From an uncultured Atopobiaceae bacterium (lineage in GTDB: Bacteria > Actinomycetota > Coriobacteriia > Coriobacteriales > Atopobiaceae), in contig CALULO010000009.1 of NCBI GenBank assembly GCA_944321515.1, positions 26,818-90,817 on the forward strand: 64,000 bases of DNA, in the 5' to 3' direction. The notes beneath the pieces are model-generated. The model was given only the letters and a program-made list of their open reading frames with translations, was not told where the DNA came from and did no database searches. The translations under genes and the position numbers were made by a program. Below, piece after piece: positions 8,217 to 15,387 of the stretch (the stretch's first letter is position 1; each line of letters begins with the position of its first letter).

Positions 8217-9479
8217 CTAGTAGTGGCGGCCGTAGCGCCCGCCGGCGATGCCGCGCCCGCGGCTGCGCGAGCCGGAGAACATCGTGCGGGTGGACCGCTT
8301 GGTGGAGCGGCTCGCCTGCGGGACGATGCGCCCCGAGTCGTACTCGAAGCCGGGGAGGTCCCACACGGGCACGAGCTTCTTGGTGAAGTACTCGATCTCG
8401 CGCAGGGGGCTGATCTCGTCGGGGGCCACGAAGGTGTAGGCGTGGCCGGTGGCGCCGGCGCGGCCGGTGCGGCCGATGCGGTGCACGTAGTCCTCCGGGT
8501 CCATGGGCACGTCGAAGTTGACCACCGCGTCGATGCCGGAGACGTCGATGCCGCGGCTCATGACGTCGGTGGCCACGAGCACCTGCACCTTGCCGTCGCG
8601 GAACTTCTCCAGCGCGCGGGCGCGCGCGGCCTGCGGGCGGTCGGCGTGCATGACGTCAACCTTCACTCCCGCGTTCTTGAGGGTCTTGGAGACGTCGTCC
8701 ACGCGGTGCTTGGTGCGGCAGAACACCAGCACGCGCTCGGGCTTCTCGCCCGCCGCGCCGCCGGTGTCCAGCAGCGCGCGCAGGAGGTCGATCTTCTGGC
8801 CCTGCGTGACGGGGCAGAGGTGCTCCTCCACGGTGTCCGCGGTCTCGCCCACGCGGGCGATCTCGACGGACACGGGGTCCGTGAGCAGCGCGTCGATGGT
8901 GGACTTGATGGAGGGCGGGATCGTTGCCGAGAAGAGCAGCGTCTGGTGCTGCTTGGGCAGCGCGTGCATGATGCGACGGATGCTCGGCCAGAAGCCCATG
9001 TCCAGCATGCGGTCGGCCTCGTCCAGCACGAGCACCTTGACCTGAGCCAGGCTCACGTGCTTGTGCTCCATGAGGTCGATGAGGCGGCCCGGCGTGGCGA
9101 CCAGCAGGTCGCAGCCGCGCTCGAGCTCCTTGATCTGGCGGTCGAACTTGGCGCCGCCCATGACGATGACCGCGCGCTGGCCGGTCTTCTCGCAGACCAC
9201 GCTTACGACGTCCTCGATCTGCGCGGCGAGCTCGCGCGTGGGCGTCACCACCAGCGCGTGCGGGCCGTTGCCCTTCTCGCCGGCGATGTTCTGCAGCGTG
9301 GGCAGGGCAAAGGCCGCCGTCTTGCCGGTACCCGTCTGGGCGGAGGCGACGATGTCGCGCCCCTGGAGCACCACGGGGATGGCCTCCGCCTGAACCGGCG
9401 TGGGCGTGGTGAAGCCGAGGGCGTCCACCCCGGCAAGGATCTGCTCGTTAAGCCCGAGCTCGGCAAATGTAGTAGTCAT
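8217..9479 (-). CDS. DEAD-box ATP-dependent RNA helicase
   Basis: A 420-residue DEAD-box helicase. Q-motif region FAELGLNEQILAGVDALGFTTPTPVQ, Walker A ASAQTGTGKTAA, VLDEADRMLDMG (motif II), SAT (III), VLVATDVMSRGIDVSG (V) and HRIGRTGRAG (VI) are all present. A basic tail rich in Arg/Gly/Ser follows, as in RhlE/CsdA-type helicases. The start is the ATG at 9479 at the family's usual N-terminus. No ribosome site precedes it; a TATACT box ends 7 bases before the ATG, so the mRNA may be leaderless. The RlmI-like gene follows in the same direction. Role: unwinding structured RNA in ribosome assembly or decay. Confidence 0.92.
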   Translation of the reverse strand: MTTTFAELGLNEQILAGVDALGFTTPTPVQAEAIPVVLQGRDIVASAQTGTGKTAAFALPTLQNIAGEKGNGPHALVVTPTRELAAQIEDVVSVVCEKTGQRAVIVMGGAKFDRQIKELERGCDLLVATPGRLIDLMEHKHVSLAQVKVLVLDEADRMLDMGFWPSIRRIMHALPKQHQTLLFSATIPPSIKSTIDALLTDPVSVEIARVGETADTVEEHLCPVTQGQKIDLLRALLDTGGAAGEKPERVLVFCRTKHRVDDVSKTLKNAGVKVDVMHADRPQAARARALEKFRDGKVQVLVATDVMSRGIDVSGIDAVVNFDVPMDPEDYVHRIGRTGRAGATGHAYTFVAPDEISPLREIEYFTKKLVPVWDLPGFEYDSGRIVPQASRSTKRSTRTMFSGSRSRGRGIAGGRYGRHY

Positions 9480-9492
9480 GGCTGCAAGTATA
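9480..9492 (-). promoter_or_regulatory. Possible leaderless-transcript promoter of the helicase gene
   Basis: On the minus strand TATACT (9492-9487) is followed by only seven bases before the ATG. The expected transcription start therefore falls at or next to the start codon, and no Shine-Dalgarno sequence is present. No clear -35 hexamer is visible. Confidence 0.4.
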
Positions 9493-9593
9493 GTGCATGG
9501 GAGGCGAGAAGAACGTTGATGGGGTGAACCTTGCCGCCGGCCCGCAGATTCCAAACGTTTCCTGCCCGCACCGCCTGCTTGCCCCACCCGCCG

Positions 9594-9599
9594 TATACT
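9594..9599 (+). promoter_or_regulatory. Predicted -10 box of metA
   Basis: TATACT lies 31 bases upstream of the metA ATG in the divergent gap with the helicase gene. No good -35 match is visible, and no SAM or T-box type leader could be recognised in the short leader. Confidence 0.4.
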
Positions 9600-9630
9600 T
9601 AACGGGCTGAATCGCGGAAACGGAGACCTC

Positions 9631-10605
9631 ATGCCCATTAACATCCCGGACGGCCTGCCCGCCAAGAAGATCCTGCAGCAGGAGCGCATCTTCGCGCTGG
9701 AGGAGGAGGTGGCCAGCCACCAGCAGATCAGGCCCCTGCGCGTGGCCATACTCAACCTCATGCCCACCAAGATCGAGACGGAGACCCAGATCCTGCGCCT
9801 CATCTCCAAGTCGCCCCTGCAGGTGAGCTGCGACTTCATGCGCGTCTCCACGCACGAGGCAACCCACGTGTCCCAGGACCATCTCGTCAAGTTCTACGAG
9901 ACCTTCGACGCCTTCCGCGACAAGAACTACGACGGCCTCATCATCACCGGCGCGCCCGTGGAGCAGCTTGAGTACGAGGAGGTGGACTACTGGGACGAGT
10001 TCTGCGAGATCGTGGACTGGAGCCAGGAGCACGTCTTCTCCACCATGTTCCTGTGCTGGGGAGCCCTCGGCGCGCTCTGGCACCTCTACGGGATTCCCAA
10101 GCGCCAGCTGGGCGCCAAGCTCTTCGGCGTCTTCAAGCAGCGCCTCTGCGACGAGTACAGCTTCCTCACCAACGGCTTCGACGAGGTCCACAACATGCCG
10201 CACAGCCGCCACGCCGCCATCGACACGGGCGAGCTGGCCAAGCACCCGGAGATCTGCACGCTCTCCGAGGGCTTCACGAGCGGCCCCTCGCTGCTGGCCA
10301 CGCGCGACTTCCACGAGGTCTACGTGACCGGCCACTTTGAGTACGGCCGCGACACCCTGGCCGATGAGTTCTGGCGCGACTTCCACAAGGGCCTGCCCAT
10401 CCGCGTGCCGGAGAACTACTTCCCCGACGACGACCCCGAGAAGCAGCCGCTCTTCACCTGGCGCGCGCACGCCAACCTGCTCTACCGCAACTGGCTCAAC
10501 TGGGTCTACCAGATGACCCCGTACGACGTGGACGAGATCCCGTCCGCCATCGCCGCGCTGCGGGAGCGCGTCACCGGCACCGCCGGCCACGTGGACAAGT
10601 TCTAG
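9631..10605 (+). CDS. metA: Homoserine O-acyltransferase MetA, predicted acetyl-CoA specific
   Basis: A 324-residue MetA that activates homoserine for methionine synthesis. The catalytic triad is visible at the usual numbering: Cys142 (FLCWGA), His235 and Glu237 (GHFEYGRD). Residue 111 is Glu (TGAPVEQLEYEEVDYW). In this family Glu at 111 goes with acetyl-CoA use and Gly with succinyl-CoA, so homoserine O-acetyltransferase is predicted despite the MetA fold. The ATG follows GGAGACCTC. It is transcribed alone and ends at a strong hairpin. The downstream sulfhydrylase is not in the window. Confidence 0.93.
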   Translation: MPINIPDGLPAKKILQQERIFALEEEVASHQQIRPLRVAILNLMPTKIETETQILRLISKSPLQVSCDFMRVSTHEATHVSQDHLVKFYETFDAFRDKNYDGLIITGAPVEQLEYEEVDYWDEFCEIVDWSQEHVFSTMFLCWGALGALWHLYGIPKRQLGAKLFGVFKQRLCDEYSFLTNGFDEVHNMPHSRHAAIDTGELAKHPEICTLSEGFTSGPSLLATRDFHEVYVTGHFEYGRDTLADEFWRDFHKGLPIRVPENYFPDDDPEKQPLFTWRAHANLLYRNWLNWVYQMTPYDVDEIPSAIAALRERVTGTAGHVDKF

Positions 10606-10650
10606 TGACTGTCGGCGGGGCGTAGGCCCAGCAAGCCGCGATGACTAAAA

Positions 10651-10690
10651 AACGGGCGGGCCCGGACGCTTCGTCCGGGCCCGCCCGTTT
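10651..10690. terminator. Bidirectional terminator between metA and the flavoprotein gene
   Basis: An 18-bp GC-rich stem (10651-10668 with 10672-10689, AACGGGCGGGCCCGGACG) with a three-base loop. A run of A on the left (a U tract for minus-strand transcripts) and TTT on the right fit two-way termination. Confidence 0.88.
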
Positions 10691-10721
10691 GCGGCCTCGA
10701 GGTTCTTCTCGCCGGCGCGTG

Positions 10722-13313
10722 CTAGCAGGTGGCGCCGCCAGTCACGTTTTTGGCAAGGATCGCGTCCTTGTCAATCGGGGCCGTGAGCAGCTTCTCCTGC
10801 ACGTAGTCAAACCCAAGGCGCGCCACGGTGTCGGCGAAGCGCTCGCCGCTCCGCCCCTCGTCGCGGAAGAAGAGGATGGCGCGCTCAACGACGTCCATGA
10901 CCTCATCCTCGCTGGTGAAGATCTTGTCCAGCGCGCGGCCGTGCGCCGTCTTCTTGCCCCAGCGGCCGCCGATGTAGACCTTGTAGCCGGCAAGCCCCTC
11001 GGTGACGGCGCCGAACGGGCAGCTGCCGACGCAGCGGCCGCAGTGGTTGCAGAGGCTCTCGTCGATGGTGATCTTGCCGTCTGGACCCACCTTGGCGTCG
11101 CCCATCGGGCATGCCTTCACAACCTGGCAGACCTTGCACGCACGGCACTTGGAGAGGTCAATCTGCGGCACGCGCTGGCCGACGATGCCCAGGTCGTTGA
11201 GGTCGGGCTTGACGCACATGTTGGGGCAGCCGCCCACGGCGATCTTGAACTTGTGCGGCAGCTCCACGCCGTGGTAGCCCACGTAGAAGCGCTCGTGCAG
11301 CTTCTCGGAGAGGTCGAAGGTGTCGATGAGGCCGTACTGGCACGTGGTGCCCTTGCAGCTCACCACCGGGCGCACCTTGGAGCCGGTGCCGCCGGCGTCC
11401 AGGCCGTGGTCGCGCAGGTACTGGATGCAGTCGTCGATGTTGTCGTACTTCACGCCCTGGACCTCGAGCGTCAGGCGCGTGGTCATGGTGACCTCGCCCG
11501 AGCCGAACTTCTCGCTCGCCTCCGCCACGCACTTCTGCTCGTCGGCGGTGAGCTTGCCGTTGCGCGTGATCACGCGCACGTTGAAGACGTCATCAAAGCG
11601 CTTGTCCTGGAGGCAGCCCAGGCCCTTGAGGCGCTTGATCTCCGCGGCGGGGAGCTTGGAGCCCTTGCGCGGGACCTTGACCTCGTTGAACGTGACGCCG
11701 CCCTCGAGCACGCGCGTGTTGGTGTAGCCGGCGGCCTTGAGGCGGTTCTGGGTGAAGTAGCCGCGCTTGCCCTTGGCGCAGACGAGCATCAGCTTGGCGT
11801 CCTTCTCGACGCCCTCGATGCCGTCCGGGCCGATCTTGGTGAGGTCGACCCAGCGCGCGCCCGGGATCGTGGGGGCGGGGAGCACGTCGATGACCTCGTA
11901 GTCCGCGGCCGCGCCTGCGGCGTACTCGGCGGGCGTGAAGGTCTCGAGCGCCCCGGAGAGCTTGTTCTCCAGGACGTACCCGGCTGTGACCACGGGGTTG
12001 ATCGCGGTCGAGAAGGGCGGCGCATAGGAGAAGTCCATGAGGTCGAGGTCCTCGACGGCGAGCTTCTGGTAGAGCGCCTCCACCATGATGTCGCAGAACT
12101 TGTCGACGGCGCCCGCGCTCACGACCTGGATGCCGAGCAGGCGGTGCGTCTTCTTGCAGGCGATCAGCTTGACGATGAGGTCGGAGGAGCCGGGGTAGTA
12201 GTGGGCCTTGTCGTCGGTCACCATGACCACGGTCTCCGGGTCAAAGCCGGCCTCGCGCGCCTGGGACTCGGTGAGGCCGGTGCGCCCCGCGTTGAGCGTG
12301 GGCAGCAGGCGCACCACGCCGGTGCCAAGCACGCCGGGGTAGGGCGTGGGCGTGCCGGTGAGCGTGCGGGCCAGGGCGCGCGCGGCGATGTTGGCGGTGG
12401 AGCCCATGGCGCTCCACTGGGGCTTGCCGGTGATGGCGTTGCGCACCTCGGCGCAGTCGCCGGCCGCGTAGACGTCGGGGAGGTTGGTGGCCGAGAACTC
12501 GTCCACGAGGATGGTGCCCTTGAACATCTCGATGCCGGAGCCCTCGAGCCACGCCGTGGCGGGGCGGATGCCGATGGCGAGGATGACCAGGTCGGCCGGG
12601 AGCGAGCCGGTTGCGGTCTCCACCGCCGCGGCGCGGCCGGAGGCGTCCCCCTCGCCGGCGCGGATGCCGGAGAGGGCGGTGTTCACGAGGACGCGCATGC
12701 CCGCCTCGCGCAGCTTGCGCGTGATGTAGCCGGCCATCTCGGGGTCGTAGGCGTTGGGCATGATCTGGGAGGCGGCGTCGATCACGGTGACGTTGAGACC
12801 GCGGCCCAGAAGGTTCTCGGCCACCTCGAGGCCGATGAAGCCGGCGCCGACCACGACCGCGCGCCGGCAGCCGTTCTTCTCCACGTAGTCGCGGATGCCC
12901 TCGGCGTCGTCGGGCGTGCGCACGCAGAAGACGCCGTCAAGGTCGGTTCCCGGCACGCCGGGCACGAAGGGCGAGGCGCCCGTTGCGATGATGAGCTTGT
13001 CATAGCTCTCGGCGTGCTCCGACCCGTCCTTCTCGCGCACGGTCACGACGTGGGCGGCGGAGTCGAGGGCCACGGCCTCGCAGCCGGTGCGCACGGTGGC
13101 GCCGGTGAGGCCCTCGTAGGCGGCCGGCGTGTTGACGATCAGCTCGCCGCGCGTCTTGATGTCGCCGCCGATGTAGTACGGCAGGCCACAGCCCGCGTAG
13201 CTGATGTCCTCCCCCTTGGTGACAACGAGAACCTCGGCGGACCGGTCGCAGCGCTTGAGCTTGGCCGCGGCCTTTGTGCCAGCGGCCACGCCCCCAACTA
13301 TCAGGTACTTCAT
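10722..13313 (-). CDS. FAD/NAD disulfide-reductase-like flavoprotein fused to rhodanese, nitrite/sulfite reductase-like and 2x[4Fe-4S] domains
   Basis: An 863-residue multidomain protein. Residues 1-~450 are a CoA-disulfide reductase/NADH oxidase-type flavoprotein: FAD motif GGVAAGTKAAAKLKR, redox Cys42 in GCGLPYY, NAD motif VVVGAGFIGLEVAE, AAGDCAEV. About 470-560 is rhodanese-like with a Cys in VCAKGKRG. About 580-740 resembles the nitrite/sulfite reductase siroheme-[4Fe-4S] domain (CKGTTC ... GGCPNMC). Then come two ferredoxin clusters (CRACKVCQVVKACP and CNHCGRCVGSCP). A likely path is NADH to FAD to Fe-S to a siroheme site acting on a sulfur species; the substrate is not known. AAGGAGAGG supports the start. 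It diverges from a siroheme-type operon that could supply its cofactor. Cytoplasmic. Confidence 0.85.
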   Translation of the reverse strand: MKYLIVGGVAAGTKAAAKLKRCDRSAEVLVVTKGEDISYAGCGLPYYIGGDIKTRGELIVNTPAAYEGLTGATVRTGCEAVALDSAAHVVTVREKDGSEHAESYDKLIIATGASPFVPGVPGTDLDGVFCVRTPDDAEGIRDYVEKNGCRRAVVVGAGFIGLEVAENLLGRGLNVTVIDAASQIMPNAYDPEMAGYITRKLREAGMRVLVNTALSGIRAGEGDASGRAAAVETATGSLPADLVILAIGIRPATAWLEGSGIEMFKGTILVDEFSATNLPDVYAAGDCAEVRNAITGKPQWSAMGSTANIAARALARTLTGTPTPYPGVLGTGVVRLLPTLNAGRTGLTESQAREAGFDPETVVMVTDDKAHYYPGSSDLIVKLIACKKTHRLLGIQVVSAGAVDKFCDIMVEALYQKLAVEDLDLMDFSYAPPFSTAINPVVTAGYVLENKLSGALETFTPAEYAAGAAADYEVIDVLPAPTIPGARWVDLTKIGPDGIEGVEKDAKLMLVCAKGKRGYFTQNRLKAAGYTNTRVLEGGVTFNEVKVPRKGSKLPAAEIKRLKGLGCLQDKRFDDVFNVRVITRNGKLTADEQKCVAEASEKFGSGEVTMTTRLTLEVQGVKYDNIDDCIQYLRDHGLDAGGTGSKVRPVVSCKGTTCQYGLIDTFDLSEKLHERFYVGYHGVELPHKFKIAVGGCPNMCVKPDLNDLGIVGQRVPQIDLSKCRACKVCQVVKACPMGDAKVGPDGKITIDESLCNHCGRCVGSCPFGAVTEGLAGYKVYIGGRWGKKTAHGRALDKIFTSEDEVMDVVERAILFFRDEGRSGERFADTVARLGFDYVQEKLLTAPIDKDAILAKNVTGGATC

Positions 13314-13395
13314 GTGCGAACCTCTCCTTCGGCTCGCGTCACCCCTCGTGACGCGTCATCTTCTATGGTAGGGCAGGCCGGGCCGCGTCATGCGG

Positions 13396-13452
13396 CGTTT
13401 GCGGCAAAGACGGCAAACGGGGCGTGGCCGTCGGCGCGCACGACGGTCGTGC
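13396..13452. promoter_or_regulatory. Candidate operators in the divergent gap
   Basis: Two dyads lie between the flavoprotein gene and the NifX-like gene: CGTTTGC-N10-GCAAACG (13396-13419, with GGCAAA repeated directly inside it) and GCACGAC-G-GTCGTGC (13438-13452, perfect 7-1-7). Their position suits a regulator acting on both divergent units. No regulator gene is adjacent. Confidence 0.35.
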
Positions 13453-13505
13453 GGCGGACGTCTGGCGCCCGCCCGAAGCGCATGGCCTTAGCCCTTTCCA
13501 CACAC

Positions 13506-13511
13506 TAGAAT
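13506..13511 (+). promoter_or_regulatory. Predicted -10 box of the NifX/porphyrin operon
   Basis: TAGAAT lies 50 bases upstream of the first gene of the rightward operon. No convincing -35 box is visible. Confidence 0.35.
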
Positions 13512-13561
13512 GAGTCCCACGTTTGTGTCTGGCGGGACCGCCACGTGACGAGAGGAGTCCC

Positions 13562-13924
13562 ATGAAGGTTGCTATCCCCACCCTGGGCAAGGGAGGGCTT
13601 GACTGCGAGCGCTCCGGCCACTTTGGCCACTGCGACTGCTTCACCGTGGTCGACGTGGAGGACGGCGAGGTCAAGGGCGTGAGCGTCATCGACAACCCGC
13701 CTCACGAGGAGGGTGGCTGCATGCGGCCCGTGGCCCTTCTTGCCCAGAGCGGCATCGACGCCATCGTGGCGGCGGGCATGGGCATGCGCCCGATGATGGG
13801 CTTTGCCGAGGCGGGGATCACGGTGCTCTTTGAGAACCAGACCCCGGGCGTCGGCGACGTTGCCGCCATGGCGGCGGCGGGGCAGCTGCCCGAAATGGGC
13901 GCTGAGCACGCGTGTCATCACTAG
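13562..13924 (+). CDS. NifX/NifB-like (dinitrogenase Fe-Mo cofactor biosynthesis family) protein
   Basis: A 120-residue protein of the NifX/NafY/NifB C-terminal fold, which binds iron-sulfur or iron-molybdenum cluster precursors in nitrogen fixers but is widespread in anaerobes with no nitrogenase. Seen: MKVAIPTLGKGGLDCERSGH at the start, a central NPPHEEGGCM loop, GIDAIVAAGMGMRP, and a Cys/His tail EHACHH that could bind metal. GAGAGGAG precedes the ATG at 13562. It is the first gene of an operon with porphyrin enzymes, which suggests a part in cofactor or Fe-S handling, but that role is inferred. Confidence 0.75.
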   Translation: MKVAIPTLGKGGLDCERSGHFGHCDCFTVVDVEDGEVKGVSVIDNPPHEEGGCMRPVALLAQSGIDAIVAAGMGMRPMMGFAEAGITVLFENQTPGVGDVAAMAAAGQLPEMGAEHACHH

Positions 13925-15387
13925 GGGAGGCCGACGGCCGGCGCGACGTGACTGCCTCGACCGAGCTCAAGCGCGACGCGCTCGGGGTGCCTAGCCTGGT
14001 CTTCGTGGCCCTTGCCGCCGTGGCGCCCCTTGCGGCGTGCGCGGCCAACATCCCCCTGATCGTGGGCCACGGCAACGGCATCGCCGCCCCGCTCGACTTT
14101 GTGCTGGTGGGCGCGGTGCTGCTGCTCTTCTCGGTGGGGTTCACCGCCATGAGCCGGCACATGGCCAACGCGGGCGCGTTCTACGCGTACGTCTCGGAGG
14201 GACTCGGCCGGCGCGCCGGCGCGGCTGCGGGCTACGTGGCGCTCTTCTCGTACAACGTGCTCACGGTGTGCACCTCGGCGATGGGCGGCTACATCCTCTC
14301 GAACAACCTCTCCATGGAGCTCGGCCTGGAGCTTCCCTGGTGGGCCATCTCGCTGGTGGGGTGGGCCGTGATCTGGGGCCTTGGCTCGCTTGGCATCGAG
14401 GCGGGCGCGCGCTTCCTGGGCGTGACGCTCGTCCTCGAGCTGGCGGTGGTCGTCCTTGTGGCGGGCGCGGTGCTGGCCCAGGAGGGGCTCTCCGCCCTCG
14501 GTGCGCTCTCCGGTGCGCCGGCGGCCGCCCTCGAGGGCTCGCCGGGCCTCGGGACTGTCTTTGCCTTTGCCTGCTACCTGGGCTTTGAGGCCACGGCGGA
14601 CTATGGCGAGGAGGCTCGCGACCCGGCTCGCACGGTGCCCGTGGCAACCTATGCCGCCGTCGTGGTGGTTGCCCTCGTCTTTGTGTCGGCTGCCGTCGCG
14701 ATGATCGCGTCGCTTGGCCCCGCCGAGATCGTCCGGGCCTCGCGGCTTGAGAGCGCGGGCACCATCCTCCACGGGATCGTCGTGGAGCGCCTGGGGGAGG
14801 GCGTGGGCCACGCATACAACTGGCTCTACATGGTGAGCTCGGTGGCGTGCTGGCTCTCCGCCCACAACGCCGCCTCCCGCTACCTCTACGCCTTCGGGCG
14901 TGCGGGCCTTCTGCCCGCGGCCCTTGCCCGCACGCACGCGCGCCGCAAGTCACCGTTTGTCGCCGGCGTGGTCCAGGCGCTGCTCGGTGCCCTTGTGGTG
15001 GGCACGTGCGCGGCGGCGGGGCTCTCGCCGTATGCGCAGACGGGGGCCGTCGCCTCCGCCCTCGCGTGCGTCGGCATCATGCTCCTCGAGGTCCTGCTCT
15101 CGCTTGCGGCCCTTGTCTACCTGCGCCGCCACCGCGGCGAGCCGGGGTTCCCCGGAGGCCTCTTCATCACCACGGTGGCCCCAGCCCTTTCGGTGGCTCT
15201 TCTCGGCGTCATGTCTGTGCTCGTGATGAGCAACCTGCCCGCTCTCACGGAGCAGGACTCTCCCGTCCTCAACGTGGCGCTTGGGCTCCTGGTCCCCGTG
15301 GTTGCCGTGGCGGGCTACGCCCTTGCCTGCCGGCGTGCCGCGCGCGGCGAGCTGCCCGACCCCGCAACGATCCGGGTCGAGTCGTGA
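13912..15387 (+). CDS. APC-family amino acid/amine permease
   Basis: An integral membrane transporter of about 480-491 residues with some 12 hydrophobic segments. It has the APC-superfamily N-terminus LKRDALGVPSLVFVALAAVAPLAA and the TM6-like GTVFAFACYLGFEATADYGEEARDPARTVPVA, where FEA...YGEEA.DP is the family signature. The start is uncertain: GTG 13912 overlaps the preceding gene, and GTG 13948 is the alternative, with GGGGAGG rather far upstream. It ends by overlapping the next gene (GTGA), so it is translationally coupled to the porphyrin genes. The substrate is unknown; an amino acid or a porphyrin precursor such as 5-aminolevulinate is conceivable but unproven. Confidence 0.82.
   Translation: MSSLGEADGRRDVTASTELKRDALGVPSLVFVALAAVAPLAACAANIPLIVGHGNGIAAPLDFVLVGAVLLLFSVGFTAMSRHMANAGAFYAYVSEGLGRRAGAAAGYVALFSYNVLTVCTSAMGGYILSNNLSMELGLELPWWAISLVGWAVIWGLGSLGIEAGARFLGVTLVLELAVVVLVAGAVLAQEGLSALGALSGAPAAALEGSPGLGTVFAFACYLGFEATADYGEEARDPARTVPVATYAAVVVVALVFVSAAVAMIASLGPAEIVRASRLESAGTILHGIVVERLGEGVGHAYNWLYMVSSVACWLSAHNAASRYLYAFGRAGLLPAALARTHARRKSPFVAGVVQALLGALVVGTCAAAGLSPYAQTGAVASALACVGIMLLEVLLSLAALVYLRRHRGEPGFPGGLFITTVAPALSVALLGVMSVLVMSNLPALTEQDSPVLNVALGLLVPVVAVAGYALACRRAARGELPDPATIRVES

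Noticed and set aside
6870..9527. 885-residue plus-strand open frame opposite the methyltransferase and helicase genes
   Set aside because: It spans two real genes on the other strand and shows the same shadow composition; no start signal.
10641..13508. 955-residue plus-strand open frame opposite the flavoprotein fusion
   Set aside because: It starts inside the bidirectional terminator and is antisense to a protein with many clear motifs.
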